Source: Geminocystis sp. NIES-3709
GTDB lineage: Bacteria; Cyanobacteriota; Cyanobacteriia; Cyanobacteriales; Cyanobacteriaceae
DNA: 64,000 bases
Assembly: GCF_001548115.1 (NCBI RefSeq)
Contig: NZ_AP014821.1
Span: forward strand, 186,001-250,000
Reading direction: 5' to 3'
Under the pieces are notes generated by a model that ran no database searches, had not been told where the DNA came from, and saw only the letters and a program-made list of their open reading frames with translations. Of the stretch, positions 30,920 through 40,974 are shown piece by piece (position 1 is the stretch's first letter; every line of letters begins with the position of its first letter). The translations under genes and the position numbers were made by a program.

Positions 30920-31315
30920 CGATCGTGTTTTCTTTATCATTGACTACTAATAAATTAATCTCTATGCAACCAGTCGCCCTTTTGACAGAGATATCTGGGA
31001 GAAACTTATGACTGTACTTTAGACTAATAAAATATTGCAAGAGAATAAGTAACCTCGATTCGATACAAAATTTATGGGTAAAAGCAAGGTATTAGTTGTT
31101 AGGTATTAAGTAAATAATTGATGAAAAACTATTAACAATTGATTTTACATAGATTAATTTAATTAAATAATAAATAATATTTGGCAAAATTAACCATTAG
31201 CTATCACGCCTAAAATCTACCTAGATCAAAGATTTTTTTCTCGAACTCAGGTGCACTCAGGTTAAAATATAAGGTTAACTAAATTAAATAATTATTTAAA
31301 CTTTAAAAAGATTTT
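30920..31315. other. Intergenic region between the RTX gene and leuS
   Basis: 396 bp without a supportable gene. It contains the second copy of the dispersed repeat (31085-31142) and a CGAACTCAGGT fragment near 31233 that also occurs, reversed, upstream of DUF1815. No strong hairpin terminator for the RTX gene is visible. Confidence 0.6.
31085..31142. repeat. Dispersed intergenic repeat, copy 2
   Basis: A stretch of about 58 bp starting CAAGGTATTAGTTGTTAGG and ending CTATTAACAATTGA. It matches 20223-20274 apart from a short internal insertion of the tandem TTAGT/TTAGG type and a few substitutions. Confidence 0.6.
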
Positions 31316-33925
31316 ATGCAATCTCCCTATCAACCCAGTGATATAGAGTCCAAGTGGCAAAAAAAATGGTCTGAAACTGGATTATATAATACAGAAGAAA
31401 ATACTGACAAGCCTAAATATTATGCCCTTTCTATGTTTCCTTACCCTTCAGGAAAATTACACATGGGTCATGTTCGTAATTATGTCATAACTGATGTTAT
31501 TGCTCGTTTTAAGCGAATGCAAGGACATAGAGTATTACATCCCATGGGGTGGGATGCTTTCGGTTTACCGGCAGAAAATGCCGCCATCGATAGGGGTATC
31601 CCTCCAGCAAAATGGACTTTTGAAAATATAGCCCAAATGCGATCGCAACTCCAAGAATTAGGTTTATCCATCGATTGGAGTCGAGAAGTTGCAACTTGTT
31701 CTCCTGAGTATTATAAATGGACACAGTGGTTATTTTTACAATTTTTAGAAGCGGGACTTGCTTATCAACGGGAAGCTGCGGTAAACTGGGATCCGATCGA
31801 TCAAACCGTATTAGCTAATGAACAAGTTGACTCCGAAGGTTACTCTTGGCGTAGTGGTGCAAAAGTCGAACGCAAATTATTAAGACAATGGTTTCTCAAA
31901 ATTACCGACTATGCAGAACAATTGTTGGATGACCTACAACAACTACAAGGTTGGCCAGATCGAGTCAAAACCATGCAGGAAAACTGGATAGGAAAGTCTG
32001 TAGGGGCTTATTTAGAGTTTCCTATTATGGGAAAGGATGAAAAAATAGCCGTCTTTACAACTCGCCCTGACACTGTTTACGGAGTCACTTATGTAGTACT
32101 CGCCCCCGAACACCCTTTAACTCAAGTTGTCACTACTTCCGAAAGAAAAGAAGTCGTAGAAGCATTTATCAAAGAAGTATCGGAAGAAAGTGAGATCGAT
32201 CGAACTGCCGATGACAAGCCCAAAAAAGGTACAATGACAGGAGGGAAAGTCATAAACCCCTTTACAGGAGAAGAAATCCCCATTTTGATCGCCAATTATG
32301 TGTTATACGAATATGGTACAGGGGCAGTCATGGGAGTACCAGCCCACGATGTGAGAGATTTCAAATTTGCCAAAGAGAATGACTTACCTATCAAAGTAGT
32401 TATCTTGCCAGACGATGCAGATAACGGTGATATATGCCTTTTGGAAGCCTACACCGAAGCGGGTATCATGATTAACTCCGGTGGTTTTAACGGCATGAAT
32501 TCCATCAAAGGAAAAGAAGCAGTGATTCGCCTTGCCGAAAATAACGACTATGGCAAAAAACGCATTCAATATCGTCTCAGAGATTGGTTAATCTCCCGTC
32601 AACGTTACTGGGGTTGTCCCATTCCCGTTATTCACTGCGAAGATTGTGGTATAGTACCCGTACCCAGTGAAGATTTACCCGTCAAATTGCCTGAAAATGT
32701 GGAATTTTCTGGGCGTGGTGCGTCTCCCTTAGCTAAAATTGAAGACTGGATTAACGTACCTTGTCCAAAATGTGGCAAACCAGCAAAACGGGAAACCGAT
32801 ACAATGGATACCTTTATCGACTCCTCATGGTATTTTTTCCGTTATACCGATGCAACTAACCAAAATGAGGCATTTAATCTTAATACCGTTAATGATTGGA
32901 TGGCGGTGGATCAGTATGTAGGTGGAATTGAACACGCTATTCTACATTTACTTTATTCACGCTTTTTTACAAAAGTTGTTAGGGATAGGGGCTTAGTCAA
33001 GGTTGACGAGCCCTTCAAAAGATTATTAACTCAAGGTATGGTACAAGGTTTAACCTATAAAAATCCTGAAACGGGTAAATATGTCATAGCAGAAAACGTC
33101 TATTCAGTGGAAGAAACCAACGACAAAGGCAAAACTGAGACGGTTTATTATGAAAAAGAAACCAATCAGAAACTCTCGGTATTTTACGAGAAAATGTCTA
33201 AGTCTAAATATAATGGTGTTGATCCAGAGGTGGTATTATCCAAATATGGAGCAGATACAGCGAGAATGTTTATCTTATTTAAAGCACCTCCTGAGAAAGA
33301 TTTAGAATGGCAAGACGCAGATGTAGAAGGGCAATATCGCTTTTTAAATCGAGTATGGTTATTAGTTAATGATTTTGTAGAAAACCCTAATTCTGCCAAA
33401 AATAAAACCTTTGATAAAGCGAAACTAAGCAAAGAAGAAAAGGATTTAAGAAGGGCTATTCACACAGCTATTAAAGAAATTTCTGACGACTTAAATGGTG
33501 ATTATCAATTTAATACGGCAGTTTCTGAGTTAATGAAATTAAGCAACGCTTTACGGGATTTTAGTAATAAAAATTCTCCTATTTTTCGAGAAGGAATTGA
33601 AACTTTAATTTTACTTTTAGCACCTTTTGCACCTCATATTAGCGAAGAATTATGGAAATTATCAGGGAATAGTAATAGTGAATCAGTCCATTTACAGTCA
33701 TGGTTAACCTTAGATAATGATGCTTTAATTGTGGATGAAATTACTTTAGTTATTCAAATTATGGGTAAAACTAGAGGTACAATTTCTGTACCTGCTTCTG
33801 CGAATAAAGAGGAATTAGAAAAATTTGCTAAAGAGTCTGATATTGCGAAAAAACACATAGATAATAAAACTATTAAAAAAGTGATCGTTGTACCTAACAA
33901 GTTAGTGAATTTTGTCGTAAGTTAA
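31316..33925 (+). CDS. leuS: Leucyl-tRNA synthetase
   Basis: An 869-residue class I aminoacyl-tRNA synthetase charging tRNA-Leu. The HIGH motif appears as [15 protein letters not shown], the KMSKS loop as KMSKSKYNG, and the editing domain contains [20 protein letters not shown] and [13 protein letters not shown] zinc-ribbon insertion with CEDCG and CPKCG is present. The N-terminal [18 protein letters not shown] is standard, so the ATG at 31316 is secure. A strong hairpin terminator follows the stop codon. Confidence 0.98.
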   Translation: MQSPYQPSDIESKWQKKWSETGLYNTEENTDKPKYYALSMFPYPSGKLHMGHVRNYVITDVIARFKRMQGHRVLHPMGWDAFGLPAENAAIDRGIPPAKWTFENIAQMRSQLQELGLSIDWSREVATCSPEYYKWTQWLFLQFLEAGLAYQREAAVNWDPIDQTVLANEQVDSEGYSWRSGAKVERKLLRQWFLKITDYAEQLLDDLQQLQGWPDRVKTMQENWIGKSVGAYLEFPIMGKDEKIAVFTTRPDTVYGVTYVVLAPEHPLTQVVTTSERKEVVEAFIKEVSEESEIDRTADDKPKKGTMTGGKVINPFTGEEIPILIANYVLYEYGTGAVMGVPAHDVRDFKFAKENDLPIKVVILPDDADNGDICLLEAYTEAGIMINSGGFNGMNSIKGKEAVIRLAENNDYGKKRIQYRLRDWLISRQRYWGCPIPVIHCEDCGIVPVPSEDLPVKLPENVEFSGRGASPLAKIEDWINVPCPKCGKPAKRETDTMDTFIDSSWYFFRYTDATNQNEAFNLNTVNDWMAVDQYVGGIEHAILHLLYSRFFTKVVRDRGLVKVDEPFKRLLTQGMVQGLTYKNPETGKYVIAENVYSVEETNDKGKTETVYYEKETNQKLSVFYEKMSKSKYNGVDPEVVLSKYGADTARMFILFKAPPEKDLEWQDADVEGQYRFLNRVWLLVNDFVENPNSAKNKTFDKAKLSKEEKDLRRAIHTAIKEISDDLNGDYQFNTAVSELMKLSNALRDFSNKNSPIFREGIETLILLLAPFAPHISEELWKLSGNSNSESVHLQSWLTLDNDALIVDEITLVIQIMGKTRGTISVPASANKEELEKFAKESDIAKKHIDNKTIKKVIVVPNKLVNFVVS

Positions 33926-33931
33926 TCTTTA

Positions 33932-33957
33932 AATCCCCAAAATTGGGGAATTTTTTT
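33932..33957 (+). terminator. Rho-independent terminator of leuS
   Basis: TCCCC, a short A/T loop and GGGGA pair just after the leuS stop codon, followed immediately by seven T residues. The position and T-run support intrinsic termination on the plus strand. Confidence 0.8.
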
Positions 33958-33990
33958 GTTTTAAATAATTTCATCAAAAACTATTATTAA

Positions 33991-35427
33991 TTAACTAAAT
34001 TTTACTTGATTTCTTCCATTTTCTTTTGCCTGATATAAAGCATTATCAGCCATTTTTATTAAAGATTCGATCGAATTTTGGGAACTAGGAATTACGGAAG
34101 CAATGCCAAGACTGAGAGTAACATAATCACTAATTTCTGAATGTTTATGAGGAATTTTCAAATCTTGTATTTCTTTCCTGATTTGTTCAGCTATATTAAT
34201 AGCACCTTCAAGAGGAGTATTGGGTAAAATAATGGCAAATTCTTCTCCTCCATAACGAGCTAGAAAATCTGATGATCTTTTAACGATATTATCCATTATT
34301 TGAGCTACTTTTATTAAGCATTTATCTCCTGCCTGATGTCCATAAATATCATTGTAAGGTTTAAAATAATCTACATCACATAAAATTAAGGATAAAGGTT
34401 CATTACCTCGATCGCAACGTTGCCATTCTTGCGCTAAAGTATTGTCAAAAAAATGTCGATTATAAACCCCTGTTAATCCATCAATAGTAGCTAGTTTACT
34501 TAGCTTTAATTCAAGTTTTTTCCTAACAGTAATATCTCTAACTGTCACTGAAAAACCATCCCCTAATTTTACCGCGATAAAATGAAACCATTTTTGAGTA
34601 TTTTTATAGTTATATCTAATATCTTGCTCTAAAGATTTTCCTGTTTCTACCACTTTGATAAAAGAAGAAAATAATTGAGGTTTAACTTTATTAATAAATT
34701 TTTTAAAAACTAATTTTCCTGTTAAATTTTCTGGTTGACTATTAAAAATTTGGGCAGTGACAGGATTAACCACTATACAACGAAAATCCTCTATTTCTCC
34801 TGTTTTAGGATCTCTCACTGCTTCTAAAGCGGCGATGCCATCAAGAGATGCGTTTAAAATACTAGAAATTAAAGCCCTAGATTGATATAAAATAGCTTCA
34901 GCTTCTTTTCTTTGACGAATTTCTTTTCTTAAATTATCTTGCTCTTTTTCTAATAATTCTCGTTCTTTTTCTAATAATTTTCTCTGGGTTTGAATTGTTA
35001 ATTGACTGGTAATTCTAGCTAAGACTTCTTCTTCTTGAAAAGGTTTAGTTATATAATCAATACCTCCTACTTCAAAGGCTTTTATTTTATCAAATACATC
35101 ACTCAAAGCGCTAATAAAAATGACGGGAATATCTTTTGTTTTTGTATCAGATTTAAGTTTTTCACACACCTCGTAACCGTCCATATTAGGCATTAAAATA
35201 TCTAATAAAATTAAATCAGGAGGATTAGATTGTGCCGCAATAATTGCACTTTCTCCATCGGGTGCTTTTTTTACTTTATAATTTTTACTCTCCAGCATTT
35301 TTGAAAGTACCCTCAAATTAGCCGGTTGATCATCAACTATTAAAATACTCTCAATTAAGTTGTTTTCTGATACCAAATCAAGTTGATTTATTGATTTATT
35401 TAAAGATTTAATATCACAATTAATCAT
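33991..35427 (-). CDS. Response regulator with PAS and GGDEF domains (diguanylate cyclase)
   Basis: A 478-residue signalling protein. An N-terminal receiver (about 28-145) has the phospho-acceptor Asp76 in LILLDILMPNMDGYE. A short coiled coil (about 148-178) leads into a PAS-like domain (about 185-305). The C-terminal GGDEF domain has GGEEF at 393-397 and an inhibitory RxxD site (RSSD) five residues earlier, so it should make cyclic di-GMP and be product-inhibited. No EAL domain is present. It lies 84 bp downstream of the ammonium-transporter/kinase gene on the same strand, so the two may form a phosphorelay, which is inference. Confidence 0.92.
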   Translation of the reverse strand: MINCDIKSLNKSINQLDLVSENNLIESILIVDDQPANLRVLSKMLESKNYKVKKAPDGESAIIAAQSNPPDLILLDILMPNMDGYEVCEKLKSDTKTKDIPVIFISALSDVFDKIKAFEVGGIDYITKPFQEEEVLARITSQLTIQTQRKLLEKERELLEKEQDNLRKEIRQRKEAEAILYQSRALISSILNASLDGIAALEAVRDPKTGEIEDFRCIVVNPVTAQIFNSQPENLTGKLVFKKFINKVKPQLFSSFIKVVETGKSLEQDIRYNYKNTQKWFHFIAVKLGDGFSVTVRDITVRKKLELKLSKLATIDGLTGVYNRHFFDNTLAQEWQRCDRGNEPLSLILCDVDYFKPYNDIYGHQAGDKCLIKVAQIMDNIVKRSSDFLARYGGEEFAIILPNTPLEGAINIAEQIRKEIQDLKIPHKHSEISDYVTLSLGIASVIPSSQNSIESLIKMADNALYQAKENGRNQVKFS

Positions 35428-35511
35428 TTATATTATTTCCTTTTATTTGATAAAAAAATTATTTTTTCAATTCCCATAAACTTGTTATAAAAAATGATTT
35501 GTTAGATATTA

Positions 35512-38295
35512 TTATTGTTTTTCAATAAGTTTTCTAATTTTTTTTAGTTGGAAATTATCCACTAAATTAGTTAGTTTCTCAATCAAGGTATGATGTTCTT
35601 GGGGAATTTGTGCAATTAATTCTAATATTAAATCATCATCGAGATCAACAGAGGCTTGATATAATTTGTCTATCCATGATGAGGGCATTATTTGCAAATT
35701 TTCCACTGTTAAAGGTTGATTTGTGGTAACGATCGAGGTGTGATTTTCTTCTTCATAAATGTATTCTACTCCCAAGTGTTTAGCCATTGCATCAAAGATA
35801 ACCGATTCTTTAAAAGGTTTTCTGATAAAATCGTCACATCCTGCGGATAAAATCACAGCTTTTTCTTCTTCCAATACACTGGCAGTTAAGGCAATAATAG
35901 CGGTGGCATTACCCTTTATTGTACCTTTAATATGTTGAGTGGCCTCATAACCATCCATTACAGGCATTCGCATATCCATCCAAATAAGATGAGGTTTCCA
36001 ATCATCCCATATTTCGATCGCTTCTTGCCCATTTCCTGCTTCTTTCAATTCAAATCCCAAAGGTTGTAGTAATTTAATTAGTAATAAACGATTCATTGGA
36101 CGATCGTCAACTACAAGAATACGATAACGCTGTTGTCCTGATTTTAAACCTACCACATGACGAGAGTTAATACGTTGCTCAATTTCTACTTCTTCGGGTT
36201 TAATGAGTTGAGTAACTATTTCAAAACTAAAAATACTACCTTCCCCCAAAGTACTTTTAATATTGATGTCACCCCCCATTAATTGGACAAATTTTCGACT
36301 AATAGGCAAACCTAAACCTGTACCTTCTTGACTGTTTCTGCCTACTTCTGTTTGAGTAAAGGCTTCAAAAACCTTCCCGATGTCTTCTTGTGAAATTCCC
36401 GCCCCGGTATCTTCTACGGCAAAGGTGATATAGATTTTATCTTCGGTTTTGGGTTGATAGGGAGTCAGATAAACTAAAACATTAACCCCTCCTTCTTCAG
36501 TGAATTTAATGGCATTGTTAGCTAAATTTATCAATACTTGACGTAATTTTGTCTCATCTGTGCGAATATAACGAGGTACATTTTCATCTCGTTCAAAATT
36601 TAACTGTAATTCCTTCTCTTCGGCTTTTAACTGCAATAAGTCTTCAATTTCTTGTAATAACGTATAAAGATCAAAGTTTTTCTCATTCAATGTCATTTTT
36701 CCTGCTTCTATCTTCGATAAATCAAGAACATTATTGATTAAATTCAAAAGATAGTTACCACTGCGATGGATAATGTTAATATTGTCTTTGTGTTCTTGTA
36801 GTAAGGTATTCGATCGCATCATAATTTGAGAAAAACCGAGAATAGCATTCATGGGAGTGCGCAATTCATGACTCATATTCGCCAAAAAAACGCTTTTAGT
36901 TTGATTGGCTATCTCTGCTTTCTCTTTTGCTTGAGCTAATTCGATGTTTCCTGCTTGAAGTTGTGCCGTAGATTGTTCAAGAGAGTTAATAACTTGATTG
37001 TAACGAGTAGCAATATGTCCTACTTCCGTAAAAGGTTCAACTGGTACACGCAAACTAAGATCTTGAGTTTTAATTTGTTCATCCATAACGGTAAGCAAAT
37101 CATAGACTTCGGTCTTTGCTCTATGCTCAGATACATTTAGTCCTATATCTTCATCTTCTAAGGATACCCGTAAAGGGAAAAAGCGATTAGTGAGATTGAG
37201 TAATAGCCATGCTAAGCCAAAAGCCCATATAAAGCAGACTAAAATCCCTAATAATTGCACTAATAACTGCTCAAAAGAGTTTAAACCTGTACCTAATAAT
37301 TCAGGTTGTGCAAATAAGGCTACCGCTAAAATTCCCCATGTACCTCCCATACCGTGTACTGCAACCGCATCAACTGCGTCATCAATTTTATGCTTTTCTA
37401 ATTGTCCTTTAGCAAATAACATTAAATAAGCACCAATCGCTCCGATAATAACCGCTTCAGAGGTAGAAACTGCATGACAAGAAGCTGTTATAGAAACTAA
37501 TCCAGCGATCGTACCATTCATTAAAAATTCTACTTCAGGCATTTTATACTTTTGCCACCCAAAAATGCAACCGCTAATCATTCCGGCTACTCCTGCCATC
37601 AGGGTATTGACTAAAATTCTCGGTACTTGATCATTAAATACAAATATACTGCCACCATTAAAACCAAACCATGCAATCCATAACAACATGACTCCTAACA
37701 CAGATAAAGGTAAATTCGAGCCATTGATTTTCTGAACAGAAAAACGACCGTGACGAGGGCCTATAATAATTAAAAGAGCAAATGATACCCATGCCCCGAT
37801 GGAATGAACTACTGTACACCCTGCAAAGTCCACAAAACCGAGATTTCCTAACCATCCCGTAAAGCCATTGTGACTGTTATCCATGCCATTCCATGCCCAA
37901 TGACCAAAAATAGGGTATATAATACCTGAAATAATGCCAGAAGAAATTATATAAGAACTAAATTTTAACCTTTCGGCGACTGCTCCTGATACGATCGTCG
38001 TTGAAGTACTACAAAACATAGCTTGAAAGAGAAAAAAAGCACCTAACTCAGAATCACTACCTATATCAATAAAAAATCCTGTCGTGCCGATTATTCCTGC
38101 CTTACTTAAGCCAAACATTAATCCATAACCAAACATCCAGAATAAGGCGACGGAGATACCAAAATCTGCGAGATTCTTTACGGCTACATTAATGTTATTT
38201 TTTGATCGAGTCAACCCTGACTCTAAACACATAAATCCGGGTTGCATTAAGAATACTAATCCGGCACAAATTAAAATCCATTGTAAATCAGTCAT
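35512..38295 (-). CDS. Ammonium transporter-like sensor histidine kinase with receiver domain
   Basis: A 927-residue fusion. Residues 1 to about 385 form a full Amt/Rh module with many membrane helices; the pore histidine regions are recognisable in [11 protein letters not shown] and [17 protein letters not shown]-like linker and coiled coil (about 390-460) follow. The kinase has the H-box NMSHELRTP with His476, then N, G1 and G2 boxes ([26 protein letters not shown]). A receiver domain with Asp774 in WMDMRMP follows, then a C-terminal helical tail lacking an obvious Hpt histidine. The ATG at 38295 ([12 protein letters not shown]) is preferred to an upstream TTG. It is a likely ammonium sensor. 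Confidence 0.93.
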   Translation of the reverse strand: MTDLQWILICAGLVFLMQPGFMCLESGLTRSKNNINVAVKNLADFGISVALFWMFGYGLMFGLSKAGIIGTTGFFIDIGSDSELGAFFLFQAMFCSTSTTIVSGAVAERLKFSSYIISSGIISGIIYPIFGHWAWNGMDNSHNGFTGWLGNLGFVDFAGCTVVHSIGAWVSFALLIIIGPRHGRFSVQKINGSNLPLSVLGVMLLWIAWFGFNGGSIFVFNDQVPRILVNTLMAGVAGMISGCIFGWQKYKMPEVEFLMNGTIAGLVSITASCHAVSTSEAVIIGAIGAYLMLFAKGQLEKHKIDDAVDAVAVHGMGGTWGILAVALFAQPELLGTGLNSFEQLLVQLLGILVCFIWAFGLAWLLLNLTNRFFPLRVSLEDEDIGLNVSEHRAKTEVYDLLTVMDEQIKTQDLSLRVPVEPFTEVGHIATRYNQVINSLEQSTAQLQAGNIELAQAKEKAEIANQTKSVFLANMSHELRTPMNAILGFSQIMMRSNTLLQEHKDNINIIHRSGNYLLNLINNVLDLSKIEAGKMTLNEKNFDLYTLLQEIEDLLQLKAEEKELQLNFERDENVPRYIRTDETKLRQVLINLANNAIKFTEEGGVNVLVYLTPYQPKTEDKIYITFAVEDTGAGISQEDIGKVFEAFTQTEVGRNSQEGTGLGLPISRKFVQLMGGDINIKSTLGEGSIFSFEIVTQLIKPEEVEIEQRINSRHVVGLKSGQQRYRILVVDDRPMNRLLLIKLLQPLGFELKEAGNGQEAIEIWDDWKPHLIWMDMRMPVMDGYEATQHIKGTIKGNATAIIALTASVLEEEKAVILSAGCDDFIRKPFKESVIFDAMAKHLGVEYIYEEENHTSIVTTNQPLTVENLQIMPSSWIDKLYQASVDLDDDLILELIAQIPQEHHTLIEKLTNLVDNFQLKKIRKLIEKQ

Positions 38296-38357
38296 AATTA
38301 ACAATTAACAGTGGCTTATCATATTAATTCCTTATTGTACATTCCTATTACCTAATA

Positions 38358-39092
38358 ATGATTTTTGAATCTCTATCTACAAAACTGTATTATTTGCAAC
38401 AATTAGCCAATGAATTAGTCGCTAATCAGTTAAATCATCTTAGTTTTTTTAGTGTTGCCATCATTTTATTTACGGGATTAATCACCAGTTTAACGCCTTG
38501 TATGTTATCCATGCTTCCTTTAACTATTGCCTATATTGGTGGTTATGAAAATAAGGGAAAATTTTCTTCTTTTTTACAGTCAATTTATTTTGCTTTCGGG
38601 TTAGCAACCACATTAGCAATTCTCGGAATTTTTGCCGCTTTATTCGGTAAAGTTTATGGGCAAATTGGAATAGGCTTACCTATTTTAGTAAGCTCGATCG
38701 CTATTATAATGGGTTTAAATTTACTAGATATAATTCCTTTAAAATTTCCTAATTGGGATACCAGTAATTGGATTAAAGATAACTTACCCAATAGTTTAAA
38801 ATCCTATCTATTAGGATTAACTTTTGGTTTAATAGCTTCTCCTTGCAGTACTCCTGTTTTAATAACTTTACTTGCTTATATAGCTAATAGTAAAAATTTA
38901 GTATTTGGGGCAATATTATTAGTTAGTTATGCAATTGGCTATGTTTTTCCTTTAATTTTAGCTGGTACATTTACAGGAACATTAAAAAATTTTCTAAATT
39001 TAAGAATAGTTACTCAATGGATTAATCCCCTTAGTGGGGCAATTTTATTAATATTTGGGATTTTTTCTTTAGCTTCTCGTTTTACTATTTAG
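38358..39092 (+). CDS. ccdA: Cytochrome c biogenesis protein CcdA
   Basis: A 244-residue polytopic protein of the DsbD/CcdA family. It passes reducing equivalents from thioredoxin across the membrane for cytochrome c maturation (system II). The two redox cysteines lie in SLTPCMLSMLP and IASPCSTPVL, and about six hydrophobic helices are visible, as in CcdA. It is divergent from the Amt-kinase gene with 62 bp between starts, so the promoters overlap. The gene ends just upstream of the repeat-rich island beside glmS. No ccsA or ccsB is nearby. Confidence 0.92.
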   Translation: MIFESLSTKLYYLQQLANELVANQLNHLSFFSVAIILFTGLITSLTPCMLSMLPLTIAYIGGYENKGKFSSFLQSIYFAFGLATTLAILGIFAALFGKVYGQIGIGLPILVSSIAIIMGLNLLDIIPLKFPNWDTSNWIKDNLPNSLKSYLLGLTFGLIASPCSTPVLITLLAYIANSKNLVFGAILLVSYAIGYVFPLILAGTFTGTLKNFLNLRIVTQWINPLSGAILLIFGIFSLASRFTI

Positions 39093-39172
39093 GGGTTGCT
39101 GAAAAAGTCTTTTGATGAGGGTAGGTGTTAGGTTTTAGGTAAAATAATCAAAAATTAAGGTTTTGAGCTTAG

Positions 39173-39199
39173 TGTCTAAAAACAATATAGTTGGAAACT
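39173..39199 (+). repeat. Left terminal inverted repeat of the Tn7-like element
   Basis: 27 bp made of TGTC, TAAAAAC, then AATATAGTTGGAAACT. It matches the reverse complement of 40945-40971 except at two positions. Confidence 0.75.
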
Positions 39200-39326
39200 C
39201 CAAACAGTTTCAAAATACTAATTCTCCGTTAGTCAGGATAAGAAGAAAATAAATAAAGTTGGAAACTGGCAATATTTACTTCTATCTTTTATGGATTTTT
39301 AATAATAATAAAATTGGAAACTATTG
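39184..39326 (+). repeat. Left-end binding-site-like repeats L1-L3
   Basis: Three copies of AATAAAGTTGGAAACT-type sequence starting at 39184 (AATATAG...), 39252 (AATAAAG...) and 39307 (AATAAAA...). They are spaced 68 and 55 bp apart, all in one orientation. Dispersed sites at one end and packed sites at the other are the arrangement of TnsB sites in Tn7. Confidence 0.7.
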
Positions 39327-39396
39327 CTAGTTTAATCAGGTAAAATTGAGAGAATAAATGTATTCATCAAGAATTTGTTGTATTGATGGTAACTGT

Positions 39397-39618
39397 AATG
39401 AGGGAATAAAGTTGTATAATCTTATCGCCTGTAAGGTGCTTTTTGCGTTGTTATTTTGTGTAATAAGGGAATAAAGTTGTATAATTTCAACGATCAGAAT
39501 GTCCTATTTTCGTTTTGCTTTTTCACATCCTTAAAAAATAAAGTTGTATATTTTTGAGTTTGTGGATCAACTTTTTAGACTACAGATCAGAAAAATAGGG
39601 GAATAAAGTTGTATATTA
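39397..39618 (+). repeat. Four regularly spaced GAATAAAGTTGTATA repeats
   Basis: Core copies at 39404-39418, 39469-39483, 39536-39550 and 39601-39615, with periods of 65, 67 and 65 bp. The first two share about 27 bp with one mismatch; the third and fourth are conserved only in the core of about 15 bp. The first half (AATAAAGTTG) equals that of the transposon-end motif. They may be diverged end-binding sites or a decayed array. Confidence 0.65.
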
Positions 39619-40753
39619 GATCTCTTGCAAAATTATAATGAACATAAAAAGATGATAGGATAAGACAAAATATTAGCAATCGCCTTTAATTTAATTAAAG
39701 AAAATAAGTGCCTTTATACAGTTAATCATAATTCTTGCTTATATAATTCTCAACCTAGGAAAGTAAATACCCATTGGCGATAAAATACACAAATTAATTT
39801 ACTGGATTCTTTAATATAGTTCTTAAATAATAGCTATGTCTTTTTTCACTATTTCATAGTTATAAATTCCCGCAATTAAGTTGAATCTTAACCCAAATCT
39901 TTTTCTTTTATTTCTATATTTTTCTGATAGTATTCTAAATATTTTAAGTTTTCTATTTACATGTTCAATTACGATTCTTTGTCGATTTAACTCTCTATTT
40001 TTTCTTTTTTCTTCTTGGGTTAACTTTCTTTTTTTTGTTTTCTTTTTTGGTATTTCGCTTAATTTATGAATTTTTTCTATACCTTGATAACCTTTGTCTA
40101 CTAAACACTTTATTTTTTCACTTAATGGTAATCTACTGTTTTTAAAAATTTTAAAATCATGTTCTCTTCCTCGTCCATTTACATAACAAATTATTTCCAA
40201 GGTATCTTTATTAACTACTAATTGTGCTTTAAATGTATGTTCCTTCTTTTTGCCACTATAGTAAATTTTTTGTCTTTTTTTTGGTCTTTCGATTGCTATT
40301 TCAGTAACATCTATTAATACTGCCTTAATTTCATTCTCTTTTTTTATCAATTCTTTTTTACCACCTAGGGAAAAATAACCTGATTTGAGCAAGATTTTTT
40401 CAATTTTATGAACTGTTCTACAAACCGTTGATTCTGAGATATTCCAGTACTCTGATATGTGAAAATAAGTTCGATATTCTCTCAAATATTCCAAGGTTAC
40501 TAAAATCTGCTCGGACACTGTTAATTTGCTTTTCCTTCCTCTTTTGTGATTGTTTTGTTCTTTTTTGACTATTTCTACTAAAAGATTATAGGTTTCTTTT
40601 TTTACTCCAAATCTCCTTTTAAACTTTTCTGGCTTTAATTTTTTTATTCTCTCAAGTTTCATAATTAAATCTTATACTTAAGGTATCCTCCATCGCCCAA
40701 AATTATAGATTATTCTGGTTAATCCTATCTCGTATTTAATTTTGCAAGAGGTC
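39619..40753 (-). mobile_element. Insertion sequence of the IS5 family (IS1031/ISL2-like), intact
   Basis: An 1135-bp element with 17-bp terminal inverted repeats (GATCTCTTGCAAAATTA at the left, one mismatch at the right) flanked by a 3-bp direct repeat TTA (39616-39618 and 40754-40756). The TNA-type 3-bp duplication fits the IS1031/ISL2 branch of IS5. It encodes one full-length transposase. It sits inside the Tn7-like remnant, so it arrived later. Confidence 0.85.
39823..40662 (-). CDS. IS5-family transposase
   Basis: A 279-residue DDE transposase. The N-terminal part is a helix-turn-helix region (about 45-95: KLTVSEQILVTLEYLREY, ISESTVCRTVHKIE). The catalytic triad candidates are Asp118 (VLIDVTE), Asp189 (CLVDKGYQG) and Glu233 (IVIEHVNRKLK), with the usual spacing of a DDE_4-type superfamily domain. 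It is very Lys/Arg-rich. Start and stop are intact, so the enzyme may be active. The inverted repeats of its element lie 204 bp downstream and 91 bp upstream. Confidence 0.9.
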   Translation of the reverse strand: MKLERIKKLKPEKFKRRFGVKKETYNLLVEIVKKEQNNHKRGRKSKLTVSEQILVTLEYLREYRTYFHISEYWNISESTVCRTVHKIEKILLKSGYFSLGGKKELIKKENEIKAVLIDVTEIAIERPKKRQKIYYSGKKKEHTFKAQLVVNKDTLEIICYVNGRGREHDFKIFKNSRLPLSEKIKCLVDKGYQGIEKIHKLSEIPKKKTKKRKLTQEEKRKNRELNRQRIVIEHVNRKLKIFRILSEKYRNKRKRFGLRFNLIAGIYNYEIVKKDIAII

Positions 40754-40761
40754 TTATCTAA

Positions 40762-40863
40762 CTGTTAAACCTTCGATCACCATTAGGCGTTGATCACGAC
40801 ATAGCTTTAGCTAAAAGAAAATTTGCAAATATTCTGTTGAACCTTCGAGCGTCATTAGGCGTT
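40762..40863. repeat. Pair of 30-bp direct repeats separated by 42 bp
   Basis: Copies at 40762-40791 and 40834-40863 share CTGTT, AACCTTCGA and CATTAGGCGTT and differ at a few positions between. They lie inside the Tn7-like remnant between the IS and the right-end repeats. A repeat of 30 with a spacer of 42 is CRISPR-like in size, but two units are not enough to call an array. Confidence 0.6.
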
Positions 40864-40900
40864 ATAAAATCTTACAAAAAAAACTAGAGAATATTTGGTT

Positions 40901-40960
40901 TTTCAGTTTCCAACTTTATTCTCTAGTTTCCAAGTTTATTATTCAGTTTCCAACTTTATT
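40901..40960 (-). repeat. Right-end contiguous 20-bp repeats R1-R3
   Basis: Three head-to-tail 20-bp units (40941-40960, 40921-40940, 40901-40920). Read on the minus strand each is AATAAASTTGGAAACT plus four variable bases. They are in inverted orientation relative to the left-end copies, and the outermost is part of the terminal inverted repeat. Confidence 0.8.
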
Positions 40961-40974
40961 GTTTTTTGACAACA

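Larger units (their letters stand above)
39173..40971. mobile_element. Tn7-like element remnant or mini-element at the glmS attachment site
   Basis: Bounded by 27-bp terminal inverted repeats (39173-39199 and 40945-40971, two mismatches) starting TGTC and containing AATAWAGTTGGAAACT. The left end has three dispersed copies of the 20-bp motif. The right end has three contiguous copies in inverted orientation. The right tip lies 25 bp past the glmS stop codon (40997), the distance and orientation used by Tn7 at attTn7. No tns genes are inside; without the later IS the element is about 660 bp. A 5-bp target duplication is not found (CTTAG at left, ACAGT at right). The geometry is seen directly; the Tn7-like assignment is inference. 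Confidence 0.72.

Noticed and set aside
38337-38351. NtcA-binding site between the Amt-kinase and ccdA genes
   Set aside because: The half-sites GTA and TAC are separated by nine bases instead of the eight of the GTA-N8-TAC consensus.
39397-40863. Calling a CRISPR array from the regularly spaced repeats
   Set aside because: Only the 15-bp core is shared by all four units, the 30-bp repeats occur just twice, the two repeat types differ, and no cas gene is in the window. Kept as findings only.
40762-40863. Integron attC sites (TTAGGCGTT resembles attC ends)
   Set aside because: The paired inverse-core and core sites do not both fit the expected pattern, no cassette ORFs lie between the copies, and no integrase is present.
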